A stretch of DNA of 64,000 nt from contig OU862915.1 of NCBI GenBank assembly GCA_917880885.1, positions 41,300,676 through 41,364,675 on the forward strand, written 5' to 3'. This document shows, one piece after another, positions 10,441 to 21,600 of the stretch. The notes beneath the pieces are model-generated. The model had not been told where the DNA came from. It made no database searches and saw only the letters and a program-made list of their open reading frames with translations. Source of the DNA: Limnephilus marmoratus (taxonomy: Eukaryota; Arthropoda; Insecta; Trichoptera; Limnephilidae). Position 1 is the stretch's first letter, and every line of letters starts with the position of its first letter. Made by a program: the position numbers and the translations under genes.

Positions 10441-11760
10441 CGAAAACTTGTATAAAAGAAAAAATATTTCTTTCCTTTTCTGAAGAACCCCCCTTTGGAA
10501 AGGAAATGGAAATATTCTAAAAACATGTTCGTTTAAGGCGAACCTCGTTTCCGTTTTTTATTTCCGGACTTTTGCAAATTTGCAAACATTTTTCAAAAAC
10601 ATCGGAATAAATTCTAAAAACGTGTTTCATTAAGGTGAATCCCGGCCCGTGAAATTTTCATATCCGGACTTTGAAAATTTTCAACAAATTTCCAAAACAT
10701 CTGGATTTTTTCACAAAATCACGTTTTTTAAGGGAAACCGCTGCGCAAATTTTTCTCGTTTTTGGACTTTGAAAAATTTTCAACAAATTTCCAAAACATC
10801 TGGATTTTTTCACAAAATCACGTTTTTTAAGGGAAACCGCTGCCCAATTTTTTCTCGTTTTCGGACTTTGAAAAATTTTCAAGAAATTTCCAAAACACCT
10901 GGATTTTTTCACAAAATCACGTTTTTTAAGGGAAACCGCTGCCCAAATTTTTCTCGTTCTTGGACTTTGAAAATTTTCAAGAAATTTCCAAAACATCTGG
11001 ATTTTTTTCACAAAATCACGTTTTTTAAGGGAAACCGCTGCCCAAATTTTTCTCGTTTTTGGACTTTGAAAAATTTTCAAGAAATTTCCAAAACATCTGG
11101 ATTTTTTCACAAAATCACGTTTTTTAAGGGAAACCGCTGCGCAAATTTTTCTCGTTTTTGGACTTTGAAAAATTTTCAACAAATTTCCAAAACATCTGGA
11201 TTTTTTCACAAAATCACGTTTTTTGAGGCAAACCCCTGCACAAATTTTTCTCGTTCTTGGACTTTGAAAAATTTTCAACAAATTTCCAAAACATCTGGAT
11301 TTTTTCACAAAATCACGTTTTTTAAGGGAAACCGCTGCGCAAATTTTTCTCGTTTTTGGACTTTGAAAAATTTTCAACAAATTTCCAAAACATCTGGATT
11401 TTTTCACAAAATCACGTTTTTTGAGGCAAACCCCTGCACAAATTTTTCTCGTTTTTGGACTTTGAAAAATTTTCAACAAATTTCCAAAACATCTGGATTT
11501 TTTCACAAAATCACGTTTTTTAAGGGAAACCGCTGCGCAAATTTTTCTCGTTTTTGGACTTTGAAAAATTTTCAACAAATTTCCAAAACATCTGGATTTT
11601 TTCACAAAAGCACGTTTTTTAAGGGAAACCGCTGCCCAAATTTTTCTCGTTTTTGGACTTTGAAAATTTTCAACAAATTTTCAAAACATCTGGATTTTTC
11701 CACAAAATCACGTTTTTTGAGGCAAACCCCTGCCCAAATTTTCAAATAAACCAAACACTT
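10441..11760. repeat. 99-bp tandem array, 11 units plus degenerate units
   Basis: The marker ctggattttt recurs at 10701, 10800, 10899, 10997, 11097, 11196, 11295, 11394, 11493, 11592 and 11690, giving a 98-100 bp period. Two subtypes differ in the middle (aagggaaaccgctgcgc or ctgccc, against gaggcaaacccctgcac). They alternate in units 6-9. Two poorly matching units precede the array (10441-10640). Because 99 is a multiple of three, long frames stay open on both strands (366 and 315 codons). I read these as a by-product of the period, not as genes. Confidence 0.9.
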
Positions 11761-13187
11761 ATAAAAAACGCGTTTTTTTTCAAAACTTTTTGTAAAAATA
11801 CGTCCCCAGTGGTCAATCTCTGCCCAATTTCTTTCCAATTGCGAGTCTAGTTCTCACTTTTTCCAACATAAGGTCACTCTGATACGATCTTATACACCAT
11901 GGAAGTTCCTCAAGTTACGCTGGGTATAATCCCGCACGTCTTTACTTCAAGAAAGGAAGAATTACTACAGGCCCTGAGAAATAGAAAGATTTCTCCTAGG
12001 AATAATTCCAAAATGCCTTACTGTGACGGAATCAGTAAATTCCATCACATCAAGTTCTCAGGCGTTATCAAATTGGCAAAACTCTTGTCATAAGTGACGT
12101 GAGTTACTTGTAAATATTAAATGTAAATAATCACCCATATGGGCATTCGTAAGGTAATCCTTACACCCGAAGGCACATTAATGTCAACGGTAGCCTAACT
12201 CCTGTACATTCTTTTTCTTTTTGCATAATTTTATATGTTCTTGTACATCCTGCGTGCCTTGCCTGCTGTACCACAAGAGCACCTCTTGGGGCACCGTTTT
12301 CATACTTGTATGCATCCTCTTCCTGAAATTGATCACTTCGGGAAAGGGCCTCCTTTTCCTCCTACCATCAACGGTTCCGGAAAACTCCTGCTCCAAGACG
12401 TCGCTTTCCTTTTCACAATTCTTGCAGCATCCGCGCGTTTTTTTTCTCACCTCATCGCCTCATCTTGTCATATCACCTTTTTTTAATTGTTTTGTGTCGG
12501 GTTTTTGCCGTACCAGTACGTCCCTACCCTAATGTTGTAAATATAAAATCATAAGTGCAAGTCTGTATAATAACCATTGGTTTCAGACCATTGCCGCAGC
12601 TCACTACTATGGTCACAGCACCATATTGTAAGAATGTCGCTACGATTTCTGTTATAATAGGAAACCCTCCCGTTTTTTCTTTTTTCTTTTTCCTCTTCAC
12701 CCCATCCTAACACATTCATAGTAATGTTGTATATTGGGGATCGTTTCGAATACACCAAATGTACACACCTATCAGGTCACATTCGCTGGATTCGAAACAA
12801 TTCAAGGGCAACCTTGTTGCTACTTGTGGTTTTTCTTCTTTTTCCAAAAATTAGAATGGCGCTCAACCCAATTGCTCTATTTTTTTCCAGAATCGTATTT
12901 TGTCGGATTCTGAAAAAAAATATTTGTTATTAAAGTGACAATACGTTTCGTCCCTTCATTAACATTGTTCTTTGTACATATACAACTTCATTATGAGGTA
13001 CAATATTTTATCATGACATCAGTTTCTTTTGTCCTTTATTGTACCATTATTCTTGTTTGAAGTTTAAAATCTTGGCCAGATCTTCAATAAAATTTGTGTT
13101 TATCGCCTTTTGGCAAGTCTTGTAACGTATGCTAATATGAAATTATTAAGCTACAGCAGTGCCGTATTAATTACATCATTGCAAAAC
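11761..13187. other. LTR element interior, non-coding
   Basis: Short ORFs occur (for example 11899-12093 plus strand, 12184-12450 minus strand) but none resembles gag, pol or any family I know. Confidence 0.5.
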
Positions 13188-13571
13188 CGCCGTCTGTATT
13201 GAATGGGGACCCACATTTTCGAACGTAATTGGGCTACTGTCTTTCAATACTGGGCAAATTTGTTGTAAATCGTTCATTCCTGTCACGTGAGACGTGAAAA
13301 CGTGACAATATCTACCATCATAGGAGAGATCCTCAAAACATCCGCCATGATACGAGAAGCTCGTTATAATTACTTTATACTCTAAACTAAATGTTACTAA
13401 GTTGGTCGTGTGTCCTTTGGCATGAGAACCGCTTAACCCGCCGTCTGTATTGAATGGGGACCCACATTTTCGAACGTAATTGGGCTACTGTCTTTCAATA
13501 CTGGGCAAATCTGTTGTAAATCGTTCATTCCTGTACATGAAACGTGAAGACGTTACAATACTCACCATGAG
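13188..13571. repeat. Direct duplication of about 130 bp, offset 250 bp
   Basis: The block beginning ccgccgtctgtattgaatgg at 13188-13320 is repeated nearly exactly at 13438-13571. The copies drift apart at their right ends (gtcacgtgagacgtgaaaac against gtacatgaaacgtgaagac). Confidence 0.85.
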
Positions 13572-14534
13572 TCGTGAGAACGAAATAATATCTACCCCCA
13601 TGTTTGTGTGACCTACCAAGTGTAGATCACACGTCTTTTATGTCAGTGTATTTCTTTTGTCCTACACTACCAAATGGTATTGTAATGTGCCAGGATAACT
13701 GCTGTAGACCTTGTTTCACCTTCCACTCAGAGGTCGAATTTCGGAAATAGCCGAGTCCTCAGCAGTTTTCTTCGTTCAAATGTTCCCAATTGTCACCCTT
13801 TCCCTTCCTCGAAATTATCCGTGAATGGGGATATATGCGTTACGCACTTGGCGTTTCGTTTGTCAAATGGGACAACCTTCATACACGGATCCTTTCAACT
13901 TCCTACTCCTTTCCCACTTTTCATAACTTATTTGTACTCAATGTTTTTGTTCTTCGAAAGTAGAAAAAATGCTACCGTATAGACGTGAGCATAGGTCATG
14001 GAAGACCAACTTCTTTCGAATGGGGCATTTTGTCATACGTACAAACCCTTACCTACGTGTTCTTGGAAAGGTATTTAGTTTAAAAAAAACTAAATGGGTT
14101 AAACAGAACCTTCCTTGAATACGTACCTTTGTAATATGTATAAGTCTGTAGTTACACTTAGTTAACTCTCTCTCCGTCTCTTTCTCTCTCTACACGTCAA
14201 ACAAATCCAATCTTTCTCAACATGCACACCTTGTTTCTCTCCAAACCTTTTCATCATTGGTCTACCAGGCAGGTAAACTTCAAGAATTTTGTTCTAATAA
14301 TAATTTTTCGCCGGATTAATAAGAAGACCAGCAGCTCTTCACCCTATCTACACCTGCGCCTCTCTTCATGCTGCCTTCACTACCGTCACGGAGGTCCCAT
14401 GCCTTCAAACCCTACGTACCAAAAGCACCCGACCACACCTAACATAACCTAGTGTGAGTCGTGCGTGTAGTTGCGAATTGTATCATCACAAAACCATCAC
14501 TCAAACAAACCCGAGCACGTCAGCTCTAAGTTGG
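13572..14534. other. LTR element interior, non-coding
   Basis: Contains a CT-rich patch (about 14164-14195) and a 76-codon ORF (14222-14452) without recognisable similarity. Confidence 0.5.
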
Positions 14535-14845
14535 TTCATGTTCCTGTTGCCATCGTGCAAATGTTCCTGCGGCACCTTGCAAATGTTCCTGTTGCCATTG
14601 TACAAATGTTCCTGCGGCACCTTGCAAATGTTCCTGTTGCCATCGTGCAAATGTTCCTGCGGCACCTTGCAAATGTTCCTGTTGCCATTGTACAAATGTT
14701 CCTGCGGCATCTCGCAAATGTTCCTGTTGCCATTGTACAAATGTTCCTGCGGCATCTCGCAAATGTTCCTGTTGCCATTGTACAAATGTTCCTGCTGCAC
14801 CTTGCAAATGTTCCAGCTGCACCTTGCAAATTGCTCTGTTGCCAT
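14535..14845. repeat. 45-bp tandem array (22 + 23 bp half-units)
   Basis: The phrase caaatgttcctg recurs every 22 or 23 bp, alternating gttgccat.gt with cggca.ct.g, so the true unit is 45 bp and is present about six to seven times. The period is a multiple of three and leaves frames open in several phases on both strands. These give low-complexity peptides that I do not call as genes. Confidence 0.9.
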
Positions 14846-15282
14846 CATGCCAATGCTCCTGTGCCCTTGCGCAAATAACAATACCAACAATTGTTCATCC
14901 AACAATCCCACTGTATACAAACCAATGTACCAACCACCATCACAACAACGGCTGTCATGCACACAAACCACCTCCTCTATAAAGGACCAACCACCAATTA
15001 CAATTCCACTCTCCAGTACCTCAATGATGTCATACTGGCCCACCCACAGGATCCGGAAGCAGCTACCTTTTTGACCTCTGTGACAGGTAGAACCCTCTCC
15101 ACCACTAAGAAGCCTCATCCTGCGTTCTCGTCTTCGTGTTTTCTTTAAGGCCCTATTGTTCCTTGAGTGTAATCTCAAACGGGCCAGGTTACTGTGACAA
15201 AGTAACCTTGTAACTTCAGTGCAACGTTCAAACACCCCAAACATCCTACGCAAACCACGCTACGCAAACTTAGCTCACAGAC
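14846..15282. other. LTR element interior, 3' flank
   Basis: Non-coding. The polypurine tract expected just before the right LTR is absent, consistent with a deletion that removed it together with the start of the LTR. Confidence 0.5.
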
Positions 15283-15802
15283 CTCTCCGTAAACGCTCAC
15301 GATGTTTTACTTTAATTGTGTATTGTGCTTAAAGAGGTTTACGCCTACCCAGAATCCTGTCTGCCGACCGCCTATCTCCTGCTTGTGAGTACCAATGAAC
15401 CTTGCTACCCCTCTGTGTGCTAAGAACTGACATTTAAATTCACTAAACACGTGTAGAGAGAGTTGAGAGAAGCTCCCCCCGTTATGATAGAATTAATTAG
15501 AGATAGCCAAATACTCATGTGTGTAGTGCCGATGCTGGCCTTTTGTAGAACCCTGTTCACCTTTAATTGAATAAAACCCTTTTTCGTGCATAACAACTGT
15601 GTTCTGATTGAGGAAGGAGACCTGGAGATTTTGAGGAAAGGAAGGGGAGTAGGAATTAACAAGCGAACCACAGACACTCGCCCTGGGTTTAAGAGGGACC
15701 TTGCTCGCGCCGGCTGTGCAGAGCTAGCCGCCGGCTTGTTTATTGCATGTCCTTTCCAGGTTTTGGGTTTAGCGTTGGCCGCAAGTAGCGCCAATGCTAG
15801 CA
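15283..15802 (+). repeat. Right LTR, 5'-truncated (520 bp)
   Basis: Identical by eye to 8984-9503 and ends in the same GCTAGCA, directly before the atat target duplication. It lacks the GC-rich first 183 bp of the left LTR. Confidence 0.8.
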
Positions 15803-18608
15803 ATATCATTATCCTTAGTGAATGCTGGTTAGGTGATTCTTACACCAACTTAAACTTAAATGACTATACCACATTCCAGACCACAAGACACTTAAATCAA
15901 AATGATGGTATAGTAATCTTTGTCAAAGATTCAATAAAATCTTCCATATCAGAAATTAACATAACTGAAGCAAACTGCATTCAAATATCACTTGGCCCAT
16001 GTCTTTCTATATTTGCTATATACAGACCACCATGCTACAACAATCTCGCCCCTTTCTTAAATTCCTTAAATAAACTTCTTGAAAAACATAAAAAAACTCA
16101 ACAAATAATTATTGCTGGTGACATGAATATTAACATATTAAACTGACAACCAAAAACTACGGAATTCTTAAATGTTTTTACTCACTATGGACTTAAATCT
16201 ACAATAAACTCGCCAACAAGAACTACATCACACTCCGAATCCTGCATCGATCATATATTTGCTAAAACCAGAAAAAAAACTTTTTCATCCATTATTCGCT
16301 CAACTGTCACTGACCATTTCACAACTACATTAAACATACTTCTTAACAAAGAACAAAGTAAAAACAAAAATGACAACATGAAAGACAAAATAAACTTTAA
16401 GTCCCTAAAAGCTGATATTCACGATGAACCTTGGACTAATGTACTAAATGAAATAGACCCAAACACAGCGCTGGACACATTTATAAATCGGTTGAAACCT
16501 ACATAACCAAACACACCACAAAAAATCCACAAAAGAACTACACACATAAAGAAAAAAAAATAACACCATGGATCACGAAAGGAATAGTCAACAGTATTCA
16601 TAAAAGAGATGCAATGCATATGCGAGTCCGCAAAAACCCGAATGATAACAAACTAAAGCAAGATTACTTACTTTATAGAAACCTGTGTAATAAGTTAATT
16701 AAACAAGCCAAATACAAATATTACAAAAAAGAAATAAAAATCGCCAAAAATGATCCTAAAAAAATTTGGGAAATTGTAAGAAATATTACTTATTCCACTC
16801 CGAAGAAAGATTCACATATCAAAGAACTATTAATAAACGGAGACAAAGTCTTAACAAACAATGAACCTAATAAAATAGCTAATTTTATTAACACTGAATT
16901 CGCAAAAGTTGGCTCTACCCTAGCGGAAAAAATTCTTCAAAAAAACTGTACATCAGAAAACTCTTTATACAAACTTTGCTCTTCCATACGACCAAATCAC
17001 TCGTTCAATGCTTATCAAGTAAATACAAAGGAAATCTCGGATCTTATTAAATCTCTCAAACCAAATTGCGCGATGGGGCCGGATAACATTTCCAATCAAA
17101 TACTGATAAATCTACGAGAATACATACTTATACCGCTTCAACACATTTTCAACCAAAGTTTTAGGCTCGGAATTGTCCCTGATCATTTAAAAATAGGATG
17201 TATCACTCCAATACATAAATCGGGAGACAAAACTCTGATATTAAACTACAGACCAATCACTCTGCTAAACTCACTATCTAAACTTCTAGAAAAAGCCATG
17301 AAAAAAAGATTACTTGCGTACCTTGAAAAACACAACCTGCTCTCAAGCCGCCAATTTGGATTTCGTGCCAAAATGGGTATAGAAGATGCTTTATCAGAAT
17401 TAACCAACTACATAGTGAAAAGCATAGATGGCGGATCAAAGGTGATAGGGGTATTCTTAGACCTAGCAAAAGCTTTCGACACTATTTCGCATAACTTACT
17501 ACAACAAAAACTCAAAAATATCGGTATAACTGGTCAACCGCTAAAATGGTTTGTCAGCTACATTGAAAAGAGACAACAAATAGTAAAAATAAATAAATAC
17601 AGCAGTGACAAAGCAGATATCAGGTATGGAGTACCGCAAGGCAGCGTCTTGGGTCCCATACTATTCCTGATTTATATAAATAGTCTAACTGAGATAAACC
17701 AAGGAAAAATTGAGTACAAAGTAATCAGTTATGCAGACGACACTGCAATTTTGTTCAAGGCACAATCATGGGAAAAGGTATTCAAAAACACAGAAACAGG
17801 GATGACTGTAGTAAATAAATGGCTACAAAATAATCTACTAACACTGAACATTTCAAAAACAAAATATTTAACTTTTAGCAAAACAAAGGCTGGTCAACCA
17901 CATAGGCAACCACAACTACATCTTAACCCCTGCACCAATATTTCGTCAAATAACACATGCTGTACTTGTGACAAAATTGTTTATGCAGACAATATTAAAT
18001 ATCTAGGTTTAACTGTTGACCATAAACTAAAATGGGATCTCCATATTAATATATTATCAAAAAAAATACGAAAATTATCATACATCTTCAAAACAATACG
18101 AAACATCATGTCATTAAATCAACTAAAAAATATATATTTCGCACTCTGTCAAAGTATTTTAACATATGGAATTTCAGTTTGGGGAGGAGCAGCAGATACT
18201 TACCTCAATTCTCTTAAAATAAATCACAAAACAATAATTAGAATTATGTTTTATAAACCTTACCAACATCCGACGGAACAGCTAATGATCAAAAACAAAT
18301 TACTAGACGTAAATAAACTATTCATAAGGAAGATCATTTACAAAAACTGTATCAAAACTTCACATCTCCACATACCTCACTCGCAAAACACAAGAGCAAA
18401 AATTAATAAACACTTTCAAGTTCCCCATATCAAATCAACTTTTGCAAAAAAACACGAATCTTACCTAGCACCACACATTTTCAATACCTTCCTAACACAA
18501 ACAAAAACTTACGTCACCCCAAATAATTTGAATTGGCTTTTCAAAAGATTTGTAATATGGTTGAATGAAAAGGAAAGAACAGACATTCAAAATATTCTAA
18601 ATAAATAA
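15803..18608 (+). pseudogene. LINE ORF2, endonuclease rest plus reverse transcriptase
   Basis: This continues the ORF2 begun at 8607. The endonuclease part shows the expected order: IILSECWL (catalytic Glu), AIYRPP, IIAGDMNIN, SCIDHIFA and VTDHF. It has a TGA in place of a probable Trp at 16144 and a one-base frame error near 16495. From 16614 to 18608 a 664-codon frame is intact through the reverse transcriptase: NYRPITLLNSLSKLLEKAM, FGFRAKMG, palm A FLDLAKAFD (about residue 280), YGVPQGSVLGP, palm C SYADDTAILF (about residue 373), KYLGLTVDHKLKWD, then the thumb with LTYGISVWGG. All catalytic Asp residues of the polymerase are present, so damage is light. The overall plan (FP-type ORF1, then EN-RT) fits the Jockey-like group of insect LINEs. 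A readable fusion from 15586 joins LTR sequence to the endonuclease and has no biological meaning I can support. Confidence 0.9.
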
Positions 18609-18968
18609 CATTTCATACAAGTTCTCACGAAATTATATAATATTCAAATAAAACAAATACGAGAAACTGCAATTTTGCAATATTAATTATTATGATAAAT
18701 TATTAATTATTACTTCTATTATGTAACCGCTATATTCAACTGTCACAAAATTTTAATTTACTTTTATCTAAAAAACAAAGTATGTATGTAAATATTTAAT
18801 ATACCAACATATAATTTATCTTTTTACATACATATATATATTTGTTTAAATACACACATTTCTTTTGGAACAAACATAATATGTGATTTACTCGCCTCGG
18901 AACAGACTCTGTCTAGTGAGGCGGGTAAAAGAAAAGAAAACAATGTAAATAACCATGAAACTAAATAA
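18609..18968 (+). other. LINE 3' UTR with terminal stem-loop
   Basis: After the ORF2 stop, an AT-rich 3' UTR ends in cgcctcggaacagactctg and the complementary gtctagtgaggcg (18893-18923). This gives a 6-bp outer stem and an agac/gtct inner stem. It is followed by an A-rich end near 18968 (ctaaataaac). A hairpin here would suit recognition of the RNA by the element's own reverse transcriptase. Confidence 0.6.
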
Positions 18969-21387
18969 ACGCCCGGGTTGCCGGCACTGAAACTGAACTG
19001 AATAAATAGAGCGACTCAACTGCTTAAAGATTCTGCATTGACTATTGATATTTTCAACGTCACTTACAGATACTTCAGTAACCATCTTTTGATGCAATTC
19101 TCAAAATAGTAAAACTCCCCCATTACCTTTTATACTTACGTGAACCTTTTTTCAATATTTTTCGTGTTAGATGTTGTTTAGGATTAGGAGGACATGGATG
19201 ACACAAAACAATGTTACTCATATTATGCTTCAGCAGGAGAGACGTCACTTTTGGTACAATTCAGAGTACTCTCAAATTAGCCTTCAGCCAGTTTTCAATT
19301 AAACACATCACATGGCAAAACTCTTATTTAAGCCAACAAGAAGTGAAATTAAACTGCTATTAAAATAATAGTAATGATCTCACATGATTGTCACTCTTTT
19401 GAGGTCTGTCACTGCACTGAATTTTGTGGATAGGAGACAAACCCTAACACTCTGTTATATTTTGCTGCACAATTATGGAGAATATCAATAAATAAAAAAC
19501 AATGAATATAATAAAAAACACAATTTTATGTCTAAAATTTCTCCTAAACGACTCATTTATTTTTTTAAATTATCCACAAAATAAATAAAAAACCGCTTTT
19601 GCCCTAAAATCGACAGTTTTTTTCTCCGTAGATTCCGTTCGCCAGGCGATTTTCAAGCCTGTTTATTACCTGTGTTCGTGGTGATATAAGATAACTAAGA
19701 ATACCTGTTTTGATTTATTTATAACATTACAATAAATACATTTTAATTGCAAAAATAAGATAGTAATAATATTGCATAATAACTGAAAATAATTAAAAAT
19801 GTGTAAAAGTCTTGTAGGTCGATATTAGTTCCTAGCCAGGCAGATTGCCCGTTCTAAGGAACAAAATGCTCATAAAAATGCCAAAAATTTATTGTGTAAA
19901 ATTTTTTTTTTATTCTTTTTAATGTAAGTATATACTAAGTTAGCGCTCGATGTGCAATTATTACTAACCCATGAAAAAAATTAAGTGACTTTTTTAATAG
20001 TTTTACTGACTCAACCCTACCTAAATCAATCAACCATTTTACTATCATTGAACCGAATGAGGGTATTTTATAAGTTTTAATATTTATTTCTGGCGGATTT
20101 TATGATGTAATTCGGTCCCAGATATGTTTAAACATGTTTGACTTGTGCAAAACACCACTTACAAAAACGTACTTTTTATGTTTACCTTTACGTAAGCGAG
20201 TTGTGTTGACGTCATTAGTTTGGTATTATAAGCAGGAAGTAGGTATTGTAATATTTTAATGGGCTTTCATTGTAAAGCTCGCATTTTTATGGCTTTCATG
20301 CAAATCTCATTCTAATGGGTTTATTTTATGGCCCCGCTGTGGAGTTATTTTAATAATCCACCATTATTTTTATGGTTTCATGCCTAAAAGGGTATTTTAT
20401 TAAATTCATTTTCCCACAAATTTGCTTCTGATTGTACAATATATTGAGAATAAAGCAAGTATGATAATCCATTCAAATCCAACTGATGCGACCGCGAGGA
20501 TCATAACAATTATTTATTTTTTAAATCGAAAACATTTAAAATGTTCGCCTATTAAAAACTTGGTTGCTCAGCACTAATAATAATCTATCATACATAAACA
20601 TACATTTCCCACCATAAAATTGAGTGAGTTTGTAAGATTCTCACCTGTGCATGCATACATGTGCGAAGCATGAATTAAGTAATTGGATAAATGGGTTGAA
20701 ATGTTTTATGAATACATTTCATTATTCACTGCAATGTCTTTGCCTTTTAAATTAAGATATTACAATGATATTCGGATGGCGGAAGAATAATCAAGATACT
20801 GTAAATGTAAATGGGGGGATTGTGGTCAACTTTGAACATTTAAAACTGTTTGAAGAAATAAAATAAAAACCAAAATAAATATGAAAAAATATATGTTTGG
20901 AAGGCATAAAAAAACATGGTGCTTAAATTCACTTTTCGGAATGGTCGACTTTGATAGAGATAGGTGACATTTTTATAGTCTTAGTAGGTACTTTCAATTA
21001 TATACCAATTCCAAAAAAAGTTAATAATGCAAGTTCGAATATTACAGTATTTATTTAATTATATCGATAAACACTTATGTACTTTACATCGTCAGGAAAA
21101 TAACCGTTGAGAAATTTATAAAATATATTTACAATTCACCATGTCGGAAAATATCTCAGAAAAACGGCAATAATATTAAACCGACAATCTGTTTGAATAC
21201 AATAGAAACTAGCTAATTTACCACTTATTTTGGAAGGGCCATTGAATTCACCAATAAAAGCGAGTAATCTCTAAGTGGTGGCGAGAATTATTCAAATATC
21301 CGCGATAATGTAAATCGCTCCCGATTAACTTATGTACTCGTATGAGTATGCAGTAATATAAGACGACAATATACCCCAAAATATATT
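18969..21387. other. AT-rich non-coding stretch
   Basis: I found no coding exon. A 6-bp gttcct/aggaac hairpin surrounds a ggca/tgcc stem near 19830-19862. The phrase tttatggctttcatg and variants recur at 20260-20380. Confidence 0.5.
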
Positions 21388-21600
21388 CAGAATCTTAACG
21401 ACGTAAGTAAAGAAACCGTGTATACAAATTGCGACTCGCGACCCGTGCACTGGACGGACCTACTGTCGAACTTGCCGTATCAAAGAAAAGAAGAAGAAGA
21501 TAAATAATGTGGGAATCTTAACGACGTAAGTGAAGAAAGCGTGTAAACAAATATACGCCGTGGCACGGCGTATTGGACGAACGTACAGTCGAATTCACCC
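21388..21600. repeat. Diverged direct duplication of about 95 bp
   Basis: The phrase gaatcttaacgacgtaagt begins two related blocks, 21390-21480 and 21512-21600. Both continue with gaaa.cgtgta.acaaat and end with ggacg.ac.tac.gtcga. Confidence 0.7.

Larger units (their letters stand above)
8801..15802 (+). mobile_element. 7.0-kb non-autonomous LTR element (LARD-like)
   Basis: The insertion starts TGTTACG and ends GCTAGCA and is flanked by atat (8797-8800 and 15803-15806). Removing it joins the LINE endonuclease codons in frame. A 520-bp direct repeat lies at both ends (8984-9503 and 15283-15802) and looks identical base for base. A tRNA-Lys-like primer binding site follows the left LTR. No gag, protease, reverse transcriptase or integrase motif is readable in the interior, which holds tandem arrays and long unremarkable stretches. 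It would need proteins from an autonomous relative. The right LTR lacks the first 183 bp of the left one. Confidence 0.8.

Noticed and set aside
10649..11749. Long repetitive ORFs on both strands (366 and 315 codons)
   Set aside because: They exist because the 99-bp period is a multiple of three; both strands are open equally and no domain is present.
10441..11760. CRISPR array
   Set aside because: Units are contiguous repeats without unique spacers, and the DNA is eukaryotic.
14454..15253. Overlapping ORFs of 97-250 codons on both strands
   Set aside because: They follow from the 45-bp array; several frames on both strands are open over the same bases and the products are low complexity.
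15586..16146. 186-codon ORF joining LTR sequence to an endonuclease
   Set aside because: The first 72 codons are LTR sequence also open at 9287; the fusion is an accident of the insertion site.
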